Source: Cylicocyclus nassatus (Eukaryota; Nematoda; Chromadorea; Rhabditida; Strongylidae). From it: a stretch of 64,000 nucleotides of DNA. Within the stretch, counting starts at the first letter, position 1, and every line of letters begins with the position of its first letter. The translations under genes and the position numbers were made by a program. This document shows, in pieces, positions 22,073 through 37,338 of this stretch. The notes below the pieces were generated by a model. That model was given only the letters and a program-made list of their open reading frames with translations, was not told the DNA's origin and searched no databases. Location of the stretch: NCBI GenBank assembly GCA_958299035.1, contig CATQJL010000316.1:29887441-29951440 (forward strand), written 5' to 3'.

Positions 22073-22733
22073 TATTCAGCCTTTTCAAAGCTCAACACAT
22101 TTGCTAAGACAACTCTCGTATGCCTTACCCCTTTCCCATAAAAAATTGGATTTTGAGTCAAAATTTTCTTCGACAGCGGTTTTAACTTCTCCATTGTTTG
22201 GAAACTGAATTCCACCCAAGTGGGACTCGAGGTTTTCAAAAAAAGGAAGCTGAGGCCGATCTGGAGAGTATGGGAGATTGTTGATCAATTTGTAACACAG
22301 CTCTTAGAATTTCAACGTGCTACGCAGGACTTGTAGACGGTTTCGCCGTCTTGATGAAAAACTACTTTATTCTTAGAGTAGGGATCTTTTGGAGAGATTG
22401 TTCTTATGGAGACGATCCTAAAATCTGACATAATGCTTGTCATAGACCGTTTTGCCCGCTTCAAAGTAGTCGATCATCGGAGTCCTCCTGGAATCCCAAG
22501 CGTAGCCAGAATCTTTCGAGTTCGGTTTTTTCACTGGCAGTATAGCTTTAAAGTTGGTTTTGCTTTTTCCTCTGGTAGTAGAAATTCGCGACATTTTTTT
22601 TTTGGATTTTTCACAGTAATGGTGGACTTATGCTTTGTCTACGGCCGAATCGCCTTCAACACTCCTAAGATTTCTCCGGACTTGGTCAAAACCTCATTAG
22701 ATACCAAGATGCAAGTCGGCTTTTCTAAAATAG
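22073..22733 (-). pseudogene. Mariner transposase relic, second copy
   Basis: Duplicate of the relic at 3140-3800, with the same FHQDGE and YSPD blocks and the same breaks. Confidence 0.7.
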
Positions 22734-24162
22734 TGAGCGCTTGTCGCACTTTATGAGGTCTAGAGCTTCTTTATCTGCAGATTTTCGTGAATGAGACTGT
22801 GTATTTACTCGCTTCACGCTGATAACCAAAGAATTGGCTACCTGATACTTAAAGACGATTGTGCATCGTTAAATGTATCACTGTAACATGTTACACTTCG
22901 CTCAAACTGTCTTTATTAATTGCCGTTCGAGCAGGCAGGGCAAAGCAGATTTTTTGTGTTGGTTTGAACACCTAAGTAGCATTTTTTTCACAGTGCTAAA
23001 TGAAAAAGCATGCTGTCAAACTCACCTTTCACTTCGATAGCGTTGACTATGGAGGTGCTTGATAATCGCACAAGTTCCCTGCAACTATGGTTGCAATCAT
23101 TCACTTTTCCACTCATATAAATGAGCGACAGAAAATAAAATGCTAATTTCTTGTTGTTTTCGGATCCTTTAGCTTGAGTGTACAAGAAAAAAGTTTCACA
23201 AAATTCAAATTCGATGTATTTAAAGGCAGTGTTCGAGCAAAATCGATTTATAGAAAATCCACTTCGGAATTCTAAGAACTTACCGGGGGTTATTCGCCAC
23301 GCTGAATCTGAAAATCTACATTAGAAGGCGCGAAAAGGGTGAGAACATGCGTTTTTCAAAGCCTTTCATTTCGAAATCCGACGGTCCCCGCCAAGGTTGA
23401 GACGCAGAGTAAGCGGGACCCTACGTTAGACAGTGGCGGCATGCGTACACTACCGCAGAACAGGAATTTAAAACAGATGGAGAACGCCGCCCTAAGGCGC
23501 AAGTTTCAAAGAAACCGCAGCTCAGGGATATATTTACTATCTCAATTTCACGAGTACAAGAGTATCCACCTGTTTTCTTTTCTCAAGACTCTATTAGCCT
23601 GAACACATCAATTAATTTTTGAACCAAAGGACCCTTTACGTTCTGCCATATCTAAAAGAAGTTTGTGGGAGATCCATTTTGCGAAGTGCAGTCGTGCTGC
23701 CATGCTGCCTGCTTGAAAAATGAAAGAGGTGCGTCGTGTACTGTGAGATTAATGAAGAGTCCTCAAAAAGTTCGCAAATAACCTCTAATTGTAAATCACT
23801 TATCTACATCACAGACATGCAAATAAAGACAGATAGGTACAATTGTCGACTTGAAGTATTGGGAACAAAGAAGGCTACATATTAGTAGTACGATAGTGCG
23901 ATAGATCAGCAAGTTTGCTAAGATAAATTTTGTATTTTATAATACCTTTACTTAGCTTGGATAAAATGGTGCGGTATTTTCTTTGTGGACTCAAAAAGTT
24001 TGCAGAATAGGATCTTGGTGACCGTACTCTTTTGATATGTGATATCCTGATATCCTCGCATCTGATGAGTTTGCCTAAGAATGCTAGTGATGTCGAATGG
24101 TCTTGGCCAGCTCCATCATTTTTGCACAATAGATGTCAGTTTGATCTCTGTCGGTGCAACTA

Positions 24163-25070
24163 TTAGGTTGTTTGAAAATTAATGCAGGTTTTGCACATAC
24201 TCACTTCAAAGCGTCATAACTCCTTTAAGTCTGCATATTTTAGAATGAGGTAAAAAATACTGTGATCAGCAAGTCTTTTTCTATTTGCTCCATTTTCTTA
24301 TGTAACTGTAGCTCCAACAAGCAGATTACTGGCAGCCAGAAAGTAAAAAGAAATTTTTTGACAAGGTCATACTTGGCAAGTTGTAAACTCCTACCGAGTA
24401 TGAGTGTTCAGAAACTTCTGTAGCTTATAGCCACGGAAAAGTACTACATATATAGCTATGCAGAAGATTTTTTAGAGATCTTCTGCGAAAGAAAAATTTG
24501 TGGAATCAAAATTTTCCATTTTTCGATATTTTCTCCACGGCTGAGATCTCCGATAATTTTGACTTTTTTATTAACTCATCAAAAATAAGCCTGGGAGGTA
24601 CCGGTTGAGATAATATTTGACGGCACTGGCCTCACTCTTTGAGTACGAGGAGAGACTTTCACGATTTTCTTTAGAAAAGTTTTCTACGCCATGAAGTGGC
24701 CGCGACAATTATTTACACTAAAGCCTCAGTTTCTCTACTCTCATAATCGTTCAAAAGAAGCGCTGCTATCTGTTTTGTAAATTCACTCAATGTCTTGCTT
24801 CAGCTATATTATCATGGAAATACCCCCCTTGCCGAATAAGCTCAAGCCAAAATAGTGCAAAGGGTAAATTTAATAATTTGAAGCTTCATCTTCGGATGGT
24901 TGTAGATTTTGAACAAACGAAGTTGGTCGTAGAAGTAGTATATATAAGAGAGAGCAGGAAGAGCGGCTTCTTCTAGTATGCGAATTTGGTCGAAAGATGG
25001 ACATACACAGAAGGACGATCCTCTTGAAACTGCATTTGCAGAAACCTGCATTAATTACCGGACAACCTAA
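24163..25070. mobile_element. Mariner-type element E, second copy
   Basis: Duplicate of 5230-6137. Confidence 0.73.
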
Positions 25071-25212
25071 TACTTTTCGTAAGCTTTCACAACCGCTATT
25101 TTTCTCACAAAAGCGCTGCACAAGTAACGAACGTAGTTTTGAGATTAACGTTTCAAGACGAGCATTCTTGTATGCAACATTTTCAAAAGTCACGGTTACA
25201 AGATGGAATTTA

Positions 25213-26500
25213 CAGGGTTGGGGGAATTCTTTGAACACGGTATTTTCAACGTAATAATGAAGCTAGACAAGATGATCACATGAAATCAATAGGTAATGTT
25301 TATGCTACACAAAAGTGGCTTTACAATTCAAAAATTATTCCTCTGACGCTAGCACAAGCTCGGAAACGCTTGGAAACGCTGTCTATGGTGGCACGGAGGT
25401 GCTTCGCGTCGATTTCTTCCAACGCTTTCTGAAGAGCAAGTTGCAGAGACCTCCACTGTTTTGCGTGAGTGAGCGCAGGCTTCGGCCTAAAGAACTGACC
25501 AGACCCTATAGTCGAGAGGATTCAGACTGGGCGAAAACGAGGCTATTCCGCAAAAGTAGCGAAGACCTTAAAGTTGTTTTGGAGCCAAGTTTGAACAACA
25601 TTCGCTTTGTGCGCAGGTGCGGTACCTGCTGGAAGCACCAATCTTTCCCTGCAAAGTGGATTTTGGTCTACGGCATCAGTTGCTTCATCAGAATGCTATC
25701 CAACTATGTAGCAGCGTCCACCTTGATGCCCTGAGGCGCTGAGATCAGTGGCATCTTACCGCCGGAAGTGATCGCCACCCAAACCATCAGAAAAACCGGA
25801 TGAGACTCTTCTTTGGCAGGTCAACCCCTGCTGATGGCTTCTCAGAGCGAATAGGATATGATTCTCATGTTTTGGAGATTGAAAACCTGTTTTACGGTAA
25901 GAATTTTATCGTCAGAAAAGAGTGCCGTTCTGTGGCATGTCTTGGAGAAACGTTCAAGCAGTTGATGGCTTCTGCGCAGTCAATTCAGCTTCGTGTCCTC
26001 CCAAAAAGCATGAAAATTTAGCATCCTGAAAAGCTTCGTCGCAGGGCCCTCTTTTACGATGTCGGAGACTGTCTTGCCAGAAATGGACCGCTCTGAAAAC
26101 AGCTCAATCAAGCTTTGTCGAGGATTGCGACGAAGGCGTTGGCAAACGATTTTCAAAATTTCGTTACTGTCCACAGTAGCCAATTTACCACTCATACAAC
26201 ACTCCTGGGTGCTGTTGATATCCTGGAAACGACGCAAGATGGAAAAGACCCTGATCTGTAAAATTTAGGGAACCCTCGCTTTTTACTGGTCAGCCATCCT
26301 CTCCTCGTGCATCTCCTCCACCAACGCTCGCTCCTTTCCAGAAGGCATATCTCCGACAGGAAGAAAGCTAGTAGTCCAGTTTTTTGGGCTTGTACTCAAG
26401 AGTTTAGGAAGCAAAAACATATAATTAGCATACAAAAATTTGTGGAAAAGCCGAACATACAAGGGCATCAAAAATTGTTCAAGGATTTTCCCCAACCCTG
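25213..26500 (-). mobile_element. Tc1-like transposon, second copy
   Basis: Duplicate of 6280-7567. The transposase relic occupies about 25323-26243 on the minus strand with the same lesions. Confidence 0.77.
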
Positions 26501-26609
26501 TTTACTTGCAAAGGTCTACTTTATAGAGCTTATTTTTTGCGTTATATACAAATGTGATCTTCCAAGTGAAATTTTTGCTTTCTATTTTGCCTATACTATG
26601 TTTGTTTAG

Positions 26610-29600
26610 GTGAAACGAAAAACAACATTACGGAAGTATGGGAACATGAAGACAGCCAAGGGCGCTTCTGCTACAGGTTAGTGAATTTCCGACTGCCTCA
26701 ATTGTAAAACTTTGTTTACTTGAGGTCTTATAACAGTGAAAAAGATGCAAACTCTGACTGAGGTTCATCTTACTACATCAGGAGTACGTGATTGTGTGTG
26801 CCCAAAGAGGATTAAATAATCGCGTTTTTCGATGATTTGTGGAGGAGCGGAAGTAAAGGTTACGAAGAAACGGAAAACATCCAAAAATTTTCGTCAATTG
26901 ATCTCGAATTCAAAACAAAAACAATACTTTAGAATAAATAACAAATATCAATAATAACCATTGAAAAAATATCAAAGCTGTGTGTGTATGTATGTGTGCA
27001 TGTGTGTGTATGTGTGTATGTGTGTGTTGTGTGTGTGTTGTGTGTGTGTGTGTAATCGATCCAAACTTTGCGCACATACACTGGTAGCGCAGGCTACTTT
27101 GGGTATCGACAGATAACAATAGTAACATATCTATCAAATTTTTTGCAAAAATTGAGCTAAGTAGTTGTGAGTTGGCACATTGAGCAAGTGAGCATGGCTG
27201 TATCGCGTAGATGAAACAGTTTGGACAAAGAGATGTTGTTAAAAATCTTCGAGGCGAAAAAAATGCTTCAATAAACGTTTGGAATGCCATGTCAAAATTG
27301 AACTGGAACACGTTGATTTTTCTTCTGACAAGGGAAAGAGGGTCGGTCGAATGTGGCTCTCTGAGATGCGCATTACGCTGATTTTAGACTAATCTTGCAT
27401 TCAAGTTTTGCACCAAAAAAACTTCAAGTTCTCGCCCAGAGGCCCGCACCAGATAGCAAAGGCAGATTTGGAATTAACGTTCCAAGCTCTACAAGATAGT
27501 GTACATCACATTTTAGAAGGCCACTTCAACCAACGTTCCTCTTCTTGTAAGACGTTGCTGGTAGACAGCCTTCACAGTGCTTTCGAAAATTTCTTTTCAA
27601 ACTAAAGCACTTTTCGAAAACTTTTGGGAGATGGGTCTAGATAGAAGAGTGCCCAAATTTCTTCTCAGCGTGTAAGAACGATGGCGTTTTAGTTTTCGTT
27701 TTTCTTTGAATTTGTCCTTATTTTCACGCTACTTATTCAGTAACAATAGCAACTAATTTGGCGTAAATTCCAACTTGAAAAACGTTCATCACCAAAGTGT
27801 ATCTTTGTTGTTCTCACGTTTTCATTTTCTCTCAAATATTTCCCTGTACATCAGGTTCTCTTTTCGCGACTAGAATCTAGCGACCGACCTAACACTAGCT
27901 GATTCCATTATAAGTCACGGAACATGTTATCAAAACATGCAGTACTTGCACGATATGTCATCGCCTTTCATAAAATGAGGAAAGTTTGCCGGTCTAGTCA
28001 ATAAGACCAGCAGGAAAATCTCAGCCACACATCCAAATGTCTTTTTGCGCCCATCAAATTGACATCGGAAGAGCGGATCACTTTTGGAGTGGTTGTAGGA
28101 GTTGATAAGCAGTTGGATCCAGATCAAACGTCCATCGAACTTGAGTCTAACACTGAGCAATCTTGACCTTTATAAAATTGCCCAAATCTATTTCCTTATC
28201 AGTCTCCCAAAGCTCATGCCCTACATCCGACAACAGCGGTTCGAGCATCCCCACAATTTTCTTAATATCTTCTCTGCTTCTAATATGGTGATCGATCTGC
28301 TGCGCACAGAAGGATCATGCGGTTGTAACGGACATTTCTTTTGCGCTGCAGACGGGCATAAAAAAGAAGGGGGCCTGTGTTTAAAGATCAACGATCGCAA
28401 TGAGCTTGTTCGCATTTTTGCAAAGTGCGCGCTTGCAATAAAGTTCAGAGATGAACCTCTTGATATGGCGAAATCCTTCGCGCCACTAAGGCCTCGAACC
28501 TGATATACATGACACCAAACGCCTGCTTCCTTACTGCTCTACTGATTGAGTTAGTACCCGGTTCCCTGCAACGGCTAATTCAGCGTTTCAAAGCAGTGTA
28601 GGCATGCATGATTCAATAACACAAGTATGCACAATCAAAAGCTTACTCATATGATACCTACGCATAATCAAAACGCAATTATAGCACTGTGCAAAAAAAG
28701 AATGAATTGTTTGCAAAAGGAAGAAAAGGCAATAAGCAATAGTGCGCAAGAAAATTTGGCGTCGCATTGTAAGTCGACATGGCTGTCGTGCATCAGTGGC
28801 ATTTCTGCCGGTCACTGACGCACGGCCGCTCGACCTACAATACATACATAACGCCAAATCACACGACTGCGATGTCGACTTGAATGAAAAAATTTTTTGG
28901 CTACCACAAGAACATTAAACTGCGCAGGACCGAAACCTTCAACAGTCCAAACATCATGCCGACCTTCCGCCACTCCACTGTGCTCGGTGCTGTTCTTTTC
29001 ATAAGGTTATTAAAGTTTTGTACCATGATTGGATGGGGATTTTCTGATCAATCGCTTCCTTAGCAATGCGCTGAGGCACCGTTAGCTTCCTCAGCTGACC
29101 TAAGACGGAGGTTCTCTAAGTGCTGCAGTCTCGATGATTTTACGATCACCAGACATGTGTACGGCATGAAGCCTTTACACCAAGGCATAAAAAGGATCTT
29201 TTCATTTGCCTTTATATAAGTTTAGTATAAATAGAATGTTGCGCCCACTTTAGTGCTCAGTTCATTGTTTGCAGGGTGACCACCAAAGATAAGGACTACA
29301 TATACTACAGGTTCGATGAAGGATTCTGCGAGGTGAGTATTGCCAAAGTTATTCGTACGCAAGACACAGCACACAGATGTACTGAAGTCGAGCTAGACTT
29401 CCACTTTGGAACAGTATCAAATACCATCGTAAACATCTGACAGAGACATACAAGCATTTGATTCCCAAACCTACTCAACTTGTCCATCAAAAATTACTGA
29501 CTTGCCTTAACTTGCTTTTTCTCACAAGTGCTTCGATTTAAGATAATAAGAAACGAACGATGCTTCTAGAGCGCACACTTGATCTTTGGATACAAAATTT

Positions 29601-32006
29601 GAACTATATGTAATTCACTTCCGACTATGATTTATAGGAAGTTTTGGAATAATGTTTTACAATACATGTTATCAGATTTGGTGATGGGAGGCGTGCAAGT
29701 GGTACCCGGGCAGCCGACTGTTGCCACAGCCAGCCGCCAGAGCTGCCGGCAAAGCCGCTGCAGATGGTACAGTGATTACGCTCGTCTCTAAAACCCTTGC
29801 CGAGAGGTTTCCTCGCACCTCGTTGAGCCGAGGTGAGATACAGCCTCAGGGAGAGCGTGATATCCTCGATATCTATATCATCTCAAACAGCGGAAAATTT
29901 ATATTACAATGAGTAGCATGCAGTATACGAAACTGTACCGGAAGGTTTCCAAAATTTGCAAACACTTACAAAAATCAATGATATAAATTTAAGGCATTTT
30001 GATTTCTTGGTTAAGCTGCTCCTACATCAGCATACGTGGCGTAATTTTACCTTCTATTAATGACCTACTCGACTTGTTTGACCTACTTTGGCTTATTCAG
30101 CTCGCTTAACATCACTAAGTTAAGACATTAGTACAGCCTTTTCACATTGTTTTATCCACAACTTGTCCTGTAGCTGTTCTTCGTTCCCCGTCGTTCAAAG
30201 CAAAAAAAAAAAGATTCCGGAAGTGAAGATTGCTTGAATTTTTTAGCTTCTGGTTTGATATTCAAAACGATTTGTTTGCGAACATTTTCCTCTAGAAAAA
30301 AGAATATCTTCCGTATTACTTTGTCTGTTTGCATGGTTCTCAAAAAATACGATTTCTTCGCTGTTCAAGACGATATAGATATCCAGGATATCAGCCTATC
30401 CGTGTGGCTGATATCGCACCTCAGCGCGTTTGGTGATTTTGTGATTTCTAGACCATCACAAAACCGAGGAGCAGCATATATTTCTCATGGTAATTGGTAT
30501 ATATTTATTAGGAATTTGCGTCAATTTTTAGATTTGATTATCTTGAACTATTTAAGCGCTCATAAATCTATCAATTCAGTCAGAAATTCCAAATACAACT
30601 CACCTCTTTCTTAGGACATAAATATTTCTACAATATTGGGTTGTTCCATTAGTCATTTTATAAGTGATTCTTTACTGCCATAAGCCATTTTCTCGTAAAT
30701 TTCTCATGGTAATCGGTACATTTTTCGATAGAGCAAAAGAATCTCTACAAGATGACGTTTAAAGGATAACAACAAGTGTAATCCATACAAAGCTTGAATT
30801 CGGAATCTAAAAACACCAAAAAAAAACTTAGAAAAAACTATATTCACTAAGTATTCGTAATGTGACCCTATTTTGTTTTTTGATTTCTAGCCATGAAAGT
30901 TTCGACGAATGTTAGCATAACCATCGATGTAAAGATTATGAACCTGAGCCATTCAGAGGTCCATAAGGTTTCACTGAGTTGGGAACCGATTTTTCGTGCA
31001 TTTGATAAATTTCTAATTTTGTCTTCAAACTTCACATGTATCAAACTTACTGGGACCGGGACGTCATCTTGTAGAATAAGGCATACTCTATCAATTAGTT
31101 GCTTACGCTCCAATTCGAACAGCGAAACCAACTTTCCTCGATATGAAGAACAACTTATGGGACAACCTAATAGTGAGAATCTGAGAAATATTATATTTTC
31201 AATTTACGACTGAGAAAAAAATTAGACATGTTAGTGTTGGAAGAAGGCTTCAAGTCGCCTCTTTTCCATGCATGCTTGTTACCACTGTGGGTAGATGCGT
31301 TCCATAAGAGCAAGAGGGTGGTTATTGCTACAAATGTTTTACTGCATTATTAAATTTGAACTATGCTTTCTTTGGGTTTTTAATTGGTTTTTTTTCATTA
31401 GTTTTGTGCATATTGATGTTTTTTTCTGTCGCTGAACAAAGTGCTGAATCAGAATACTTCAAAGTAATTCCTGGAATAGTTGTGCAAGGTTATGGGAGCT
31501 TTCGTTTCTAAACAAGCTCGAAGCCAACGCATGTAGAGCCGTGCTAAACTCACTCTTTTCGCACTTCGTGTTAGCCAGTCAAGCACAGCTTTGACCTTTG
31601 CCAACAAAAAAGAGAATGTGTCAGCTTTTCCCTTACGAGGGTAGCACAATTCCAGGTGTTCGAGATAAAATATTGAAAGTTTTTGCAACTGCCTTTACAG
31701 GAAGTTGGGTGCTATTTGGACAAGGATGGCGATGAATATTGTTGCTGCAATACAGATTTCTGCAATTATAACTTTACATCGATCACTACTACTATCTCCA
31801 CACATAAGCCTTCGACTTTATCCACTAAAATGTCGCCTCGTAGTTCTAAAGCTTCACCTACACCACTATCTACAAATCCTCCTCCTTTCTCATCCCCGGC
31901 TTCATCAACAACTCTTTCAATATCGCAACCTATATTCAATTGTTACTTTTTCCTTGTACAGAGTGTTCTTATCATTTTGTACAACACAGCAGCATGCACC
32001 GTCTAG
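26610..32006 (+). CDS. TF1, second copy (first exon not found)
   Basis: Exons at 26610-26676, 29275-29332 and 31701-32006 are identical to those of the first TF1, with the same splice sites and the CCCNTDFCN signature. If the duplication is real, the two TF1 genes encode the same protein. If it is an assembly artefact, there is one gene. The expected signal-peptide exon is also absent here: upstream sequence is the same TE-filled stretch, then MITE B, then the TF2 flank of copy 1. Confidence 0.68.
26984..27205. repeat. GT microsatellite and element D relic, second copy
   Basis: Duplicate of 8051-8272. The GT tract has the same length in both copies. Microsatellites diverge fast, so this favours an extremely recent event or an artefact. 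Confidence 0.6.
29827..30425. repeat. GATATC-rich foldback, second copy
   Basis: Duplicate of 10894-11492. Confidence 0.5.
30636..31170. mobile_element. Mariner-type element H, second copy
   Basis: Duplicate of 11703-12237. Confidence 0.64.
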
Positions 32007-34517
32007 AATGTACTCATGAGAAATTTACTTTAAGCCCGTTTTCTTGAGCCGGTAAATTTTAGAAGTTTTGTTGTAAATGTACGAAGCTATGCGAAATTTA
32101 TCCCAATCCAGTGATAACCCTTTTGTGTGCTAATGTTCAAGATGAGTCAACTAAAGAACCGTTATTTACCGTGTACCTGTACTTTCAGTAAAGCATGAGA
32201 AATTGAAGTTAGTTTGTTTATTTATGTCGCGCGAATGCTCTTCGGATAAAGATTGCTAGTCTTTTCCTTCGTTGACATCTTGCAGAATGATTTGAGTATA
32301 ATGATAGGGCAGTAGTCTTCGACTAGGCATAAAGCCAAAAGTTATCACATTTTCAAAATCCTTGTTGTAATATTTGATCACCGAGAGTGAAGCGCTGCAA
32401 CGCTAGCTGTGAATGACAAATAACATAAAGGACTGTTGAGCGGGTCTTAACGTTTTGGCAGCTGAATCAGACCTCTAGCTACAGCGTTGCACGGATTTTT
32501 GAAATGAAGAAAAGACATTGGCTGAACTGCCATGATTTTTGCTTTTTTTATCAACTTTTTTGATGAAGTTGTTTTTGTCTTATTCAAAGTTTACGATTCG
32601 TTGTGTACAAATATTGAACTCGATATGAGGAAGTTTTTATAACCTAAGAACACATGATGTATTATCTTATTTGAGACTTCGATCCCTTGTAAGGTTCACT
32701 CCAATATTCATAAGCTGACATCATAAGACATAACAATGACAGAAATTGCCGTTGCGAAACACTGCAAGTGAGATATGCGACCAAGGGAGGTCACAATTGC
32801 TCATAACTCCTTCAATTTCTTGAATAATTACGGATTATAATTAGTAAAGAGACAAGATTTTTTTCAAAAAGTATCATTTGTTGTCGTGTTGCCAAGAGTT
32901 TTCCAAAAGTAACGTGACATGACATCTCCTTGTAACAGATTATCATCTTACCCTGTGATAAGCCATCATAAAACAATAATTTCGTAATAAGTTGCGATAA
33001 GACATCGTGTGAACATAGTGCTACCCTTGCCAACTATCTCTTGACTGCAAAAAGAATGCTGCACGTAGAAGTCACGCAGTAACTTATCTGTGCAAATGGA
33101 ACAACTTTTCAGTTTACATGGATTGTACCTAAAAGTGTCTGTAAACGGAATCCTTACGATATGTGCTATATGATCTAGAATGATAATGCTGCACAACCCT
33201 CAGGTAACTTGCAGTGCTGGCAATAACTCTTTACAAAGTCATTAAAGTGTAGAATGCGCTGAACACTAGCACCTCAAAAATTCATTGAATAAATAAACAA
33301 TGCTATGTATGCTAACAATGTATTTCTTCTAAATAAGAAACGATACAACCTGTCACAGAACCGGCTGTTATACAACCGGCATTCTATGGAGTGGCCTAAT
33401 TTCCATCAGTGGTCTCTGAATCAAATTGATATCTAGGTAATCTAGTAATTTTAAACTTTAAGGGTTTCAGTCCAAATAATCTGGTCAACCAGGCAAAACA
33501 ATTAGTGAAGAATTTTTTCAAAATTTCATCACATAAGTAACAAATAAACAACCCTGGGAGAATGAGTTTTCCCACATGTCTTCGAGTAGCTTACATAAGT
33601 CTCAAAAAATGCGCAGGTGAATTGCTTTCATCTTCAGATAACTGACGTAATTTCTCAGATTCCTAAATTTTCAAACATAAGTGGTAATCAGTTTCAGTGT
33701 CTTGATAGATCATGTACTCGGATTGTTGAAATCATTTTCCTAGCAAGCAGCTGCTCAAGTACTGGTACGGTTCATCCAGTGAAAAGATGTGTTGAATAAA
33801 CCTTGCCTTCAGCAGCCACTAGTGGTTGTTTACTGTTTGATTATCGAGCTTATTTTTACTTGGTGTAAAAAATATGTTTTAAGTGGTTTTCGGCCTCCAC
33901 TGTTTGCCTCAAATTGGAATTTTTCCTAGCCATAACATCAACAAATGGATCAGCCATTGCTGCCGTCTAATAAGCTTAACCCGTTTGACTACTGTCTGTC
34001 TATCGGGCCAAGGAATTTATAAACTCCTACTTGGAGAATTCAGAATCCGTTAGCTCCTTAATAGTGAATATAAAGATCTGCTAAATACGATCAGGTCTGC
34101 ACTACTCGCCAGTCGCTCGGACAATCGCCGGCTTCCTTCACTACTGCTTGCGACCCAACAGCCTCGATCCTTCTCGAATCCTTCGTTGTCTTTCGCTTAT
34201 TTTTATTTCATTTTCTCTAATTTTACAAATACAAGAAAGTTGGCGATTTGGGCATGTCTTCACTAAAACTCACGCAAGGGTGATTATCCTACAGCACCAG
34301 CTGGACAGTAGATACATGTTCTAGATGGAAATAGTACAATGCAAATTGATTTCGATTGTTTATGCTTACCGTTGCTAGTTTGACTTACATGGATGAAAAA
34401 ATGAATGTAAATAACTGCACCTTAAAATATTCTGTCCTCTCATATCAGTGCATCAATTAAAACTGTAAAAAAAGTCTTCGTAGTTTATGAACACATTTTA
34501 TTGCTGCCTTTGGTCAG

Positions 34518-37300
34518 ATGGCAACTGTTCTGGTCGCTAATGTCCTTTTTGCTATTTTCAGCAACTCTCATGCAATTTGGTGTTATGTAGGTAAAAATTT
34601 ACATTTATTTGTTACCTGCACTTCAACGAAAATACAAAAATGAAACATCATGGTTAAGAAAAATGCTATTCTGAAACCAAACGTGCGTTATCAAAGGCAA
34701 ATCATCGGAAAACGTCAATTAATGAGAGTTTGGATTTTGAGTGATAAAAACTTCAATGAATCTTGTTCTTTGCGTTTTTCTCCCCTATTTCTTGTGCTTC
34801 CTGTAGTTGATTGCAAGTTTTTAGAGGATGATTAGCAGCACATTATATAAGTTCCTTGAAAGCTTGCCTGAGACTTAAGCCAGTTTTTTCCTCTCTTTGT
34901 TACGGCGTTTAGCGATGCAAAAAAAAGAGAAATTTTGCGATAATCTCAAGTGCAGTCAAAAGAACTTTTTCCGACATTGAGTGCTCTTGGAGTCTCTAAA
35001 CGGAAAAGTAAGAAAAAAGATAAGTAAGGCAGACATTTGAAGCTTACAATGTACCAAAAATGTTGTTTTGCTTGGTTATGTTACAGTATAATAAGTTTAA
35101 TTTTCAAAGATCAGATACTGAACATTGAAAAAGCTCATCGTTACAGTGTTTAATTATGATAATAATCTCTTTAGTTACGGTAAGAGCCTTTGTCTGTTGC
35201 ACACATGAGGGCAGGACAGAAGCGATAACTGCGTCAGCTCATATATCAATAAGGGTAAAGGTATAGTAAAGGGTTTCCTTCATTACTGTAGGATTACGGT
35301 GGAAAGAAATTATCGCCTTTATCAAAGCAAAACCCGTTATGATGAATGCTGGCATTTAAGGTAAAAATCTGAAGACCTTGAATATGTTGGCGATAAAGAG
35401 TCTCAGAAATTTCAAGGCTTTCTACACTTCTGGAAGGCCGCTCAAGCCATGTAATTAGAGTTTAAGGATCTGAAAAAAAAAACAACTATTGCGGCATATC
35501 TGAGTTGACTTCTGAAACAGTGTTATTACCGTCATGTATAAATCGAGTACATTGGAAGTGCAATTCTGATTTGACTGTTTTCAAGTTTTTCTCACGTCAG
35601 AATATTCTAAGAAACAAAAGTTGTCGTTGCGAAGGCCTATTGAAGGCAGTAATTCGGGAAAATTGCGACTGCGGGCTTCCCATGACTACATGGCCTTTTG
35701 GACCAGCTGAGTCCGGTACTGCGCTTGAAAAGTCAAAAAAGTGCTTTTTTAGCTTTTCCGGACTTGGAGATTGCTGGGGAGGCGGAGCGAGGGATTCACC
35801 CTAAAATGAGCACCCGGCTGCCGAAGACTGTAACTCCACCTATTTTGGCGGCAAACTGTATCGCATGGCTGCCTAGGCTGATCAGCCAATTACCGCCAAA
35901 ATAGGTAGAGTTACATCTCCAGCAGACAGTTGCTCCTTTTGGGGTGAATCCCTCCCCTTCTCCAGCAATTTCCGAGGCTCGGAATCGCCAAAAAGCACTT
36001 TTTTTGACCTTTCAAGCACAGTACTGGACTTAGCTGGTCCAGAAGGCCATGTAGTTGTATGAAGCCCGTAGTCGCAATTTTCCCGAGCCACTGCCTTTGA
36101 GTAGAGTTTTTTCTGCACTGAACACAAGTGCACTAATCATGTTATCAAATAAAATTTCCTACCTTCTACTTCGCTAGTTTTCATGTCTTTAAGGTGAAAC
36201 CAAAAACAACTCCACTGATATACACCCATGGGACAGCCCAGCGAATTTTTGCTACAGGTCAGCATGATTCCGACTGCCTTATTTAGCTATTTTGGTTTTT
36301 TTAGATGATAATAGCAATCAGCTGCAAACTCTGTTCGCGATTCATCTTAGCCTACCTTAGGAGTAGTAACCATGTCTGCAGAAAGTGCTCCCATCATATT
36401 CTGAAAAAATTAGTATCAGCTTGTATAGTATCAAACTCGTTGTAAATCTTTACTTACCTCTACCTTTACCTTTATCTTTATTTACCTTTACTTTACGTTT
36501 TTGCTCAATCTAATGTGTTCATCGGCTAGGTTTGAGACTTCTTTTGAATATAGTTAGAACCACTGAAACAATGTTTGCCTAAAGAAAGGGGCGAAACGAA
36601 ATTCTCAGCATTATAATGTTTTTATAATTAATTAAACCTGTTGCGTTTTACGATCGTAAAATATGAGTGCGACAAACACACTAACATGGTACTCTATGCT
36701 GCGGAAAAACAAATTTTCCAATCCATCTGCCTCGATATCACTCTGAAAGAGGGGGACGCAATTACTATAGTGCTCATTTCAATGTTTCCAGGATGACTAC
36801 TAAAAGTAGAGATTACATATACTACATGTTCGATAATGGCATCTGCGAGGTGAGCGTTAGCATCACTAGTACCAAATCAATTCATTTTCCATTTTCGTGC
36901 GACCAACAAGCTGTTAATCTTTTTTCATTAATTGCTGGCACGAAATTTCAAGAGGGTTTACGATAAAATACGGAAATTTCTGCAATTGCCTTTACAGGGG
37001 GAGAGGGTTGAGTGCTGGTTGGACGAGGATGAAGCCGAATGGTGCTGCTGCAATACAGACCTGTGCAACTATAATTTTACATTACCCACCACTATATCAT
37101 CTTCACTTACGAGTAAACCCACTGATGTATCACCTATTCATAGCTCTACACCTTCATTTACTATATCTACACATTCTTCTCTTTCCTCAATCCCGGCTCC
37201 AGCAACCACTTCTTCATTATCGCAACTTATATTCGATGGTTACTTTTTCTTTGTACAGAGTGTTTTTATCATTTTGTACAAAATGGCAACATATATCTAG
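34518..37300 (+). CDS. TF2, second copy: three-finger protein, 165 aa
   Basis: Exons at 34518-34590, 36194-36257, 36792-36849 and 36998-37300 are identical to the first TF2, including the signal peptide, the eight cysteines, the Ser/Thr-rich stalk and the hydrophobic C-terminus. No substitution was seen in exons or introns, so there is no sign of functional divergence between copies. Confidence 0.82.
35637..36104. repeat. Foldback MITE in TF2 intron 1, second copy
   Basis: Duplicate of 16704-17171. Confidence 0.74.
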
Positions 37301-37338
37301 AAAGTACGCGTGAGTGATTCATTTTGCACCAGCTTTAA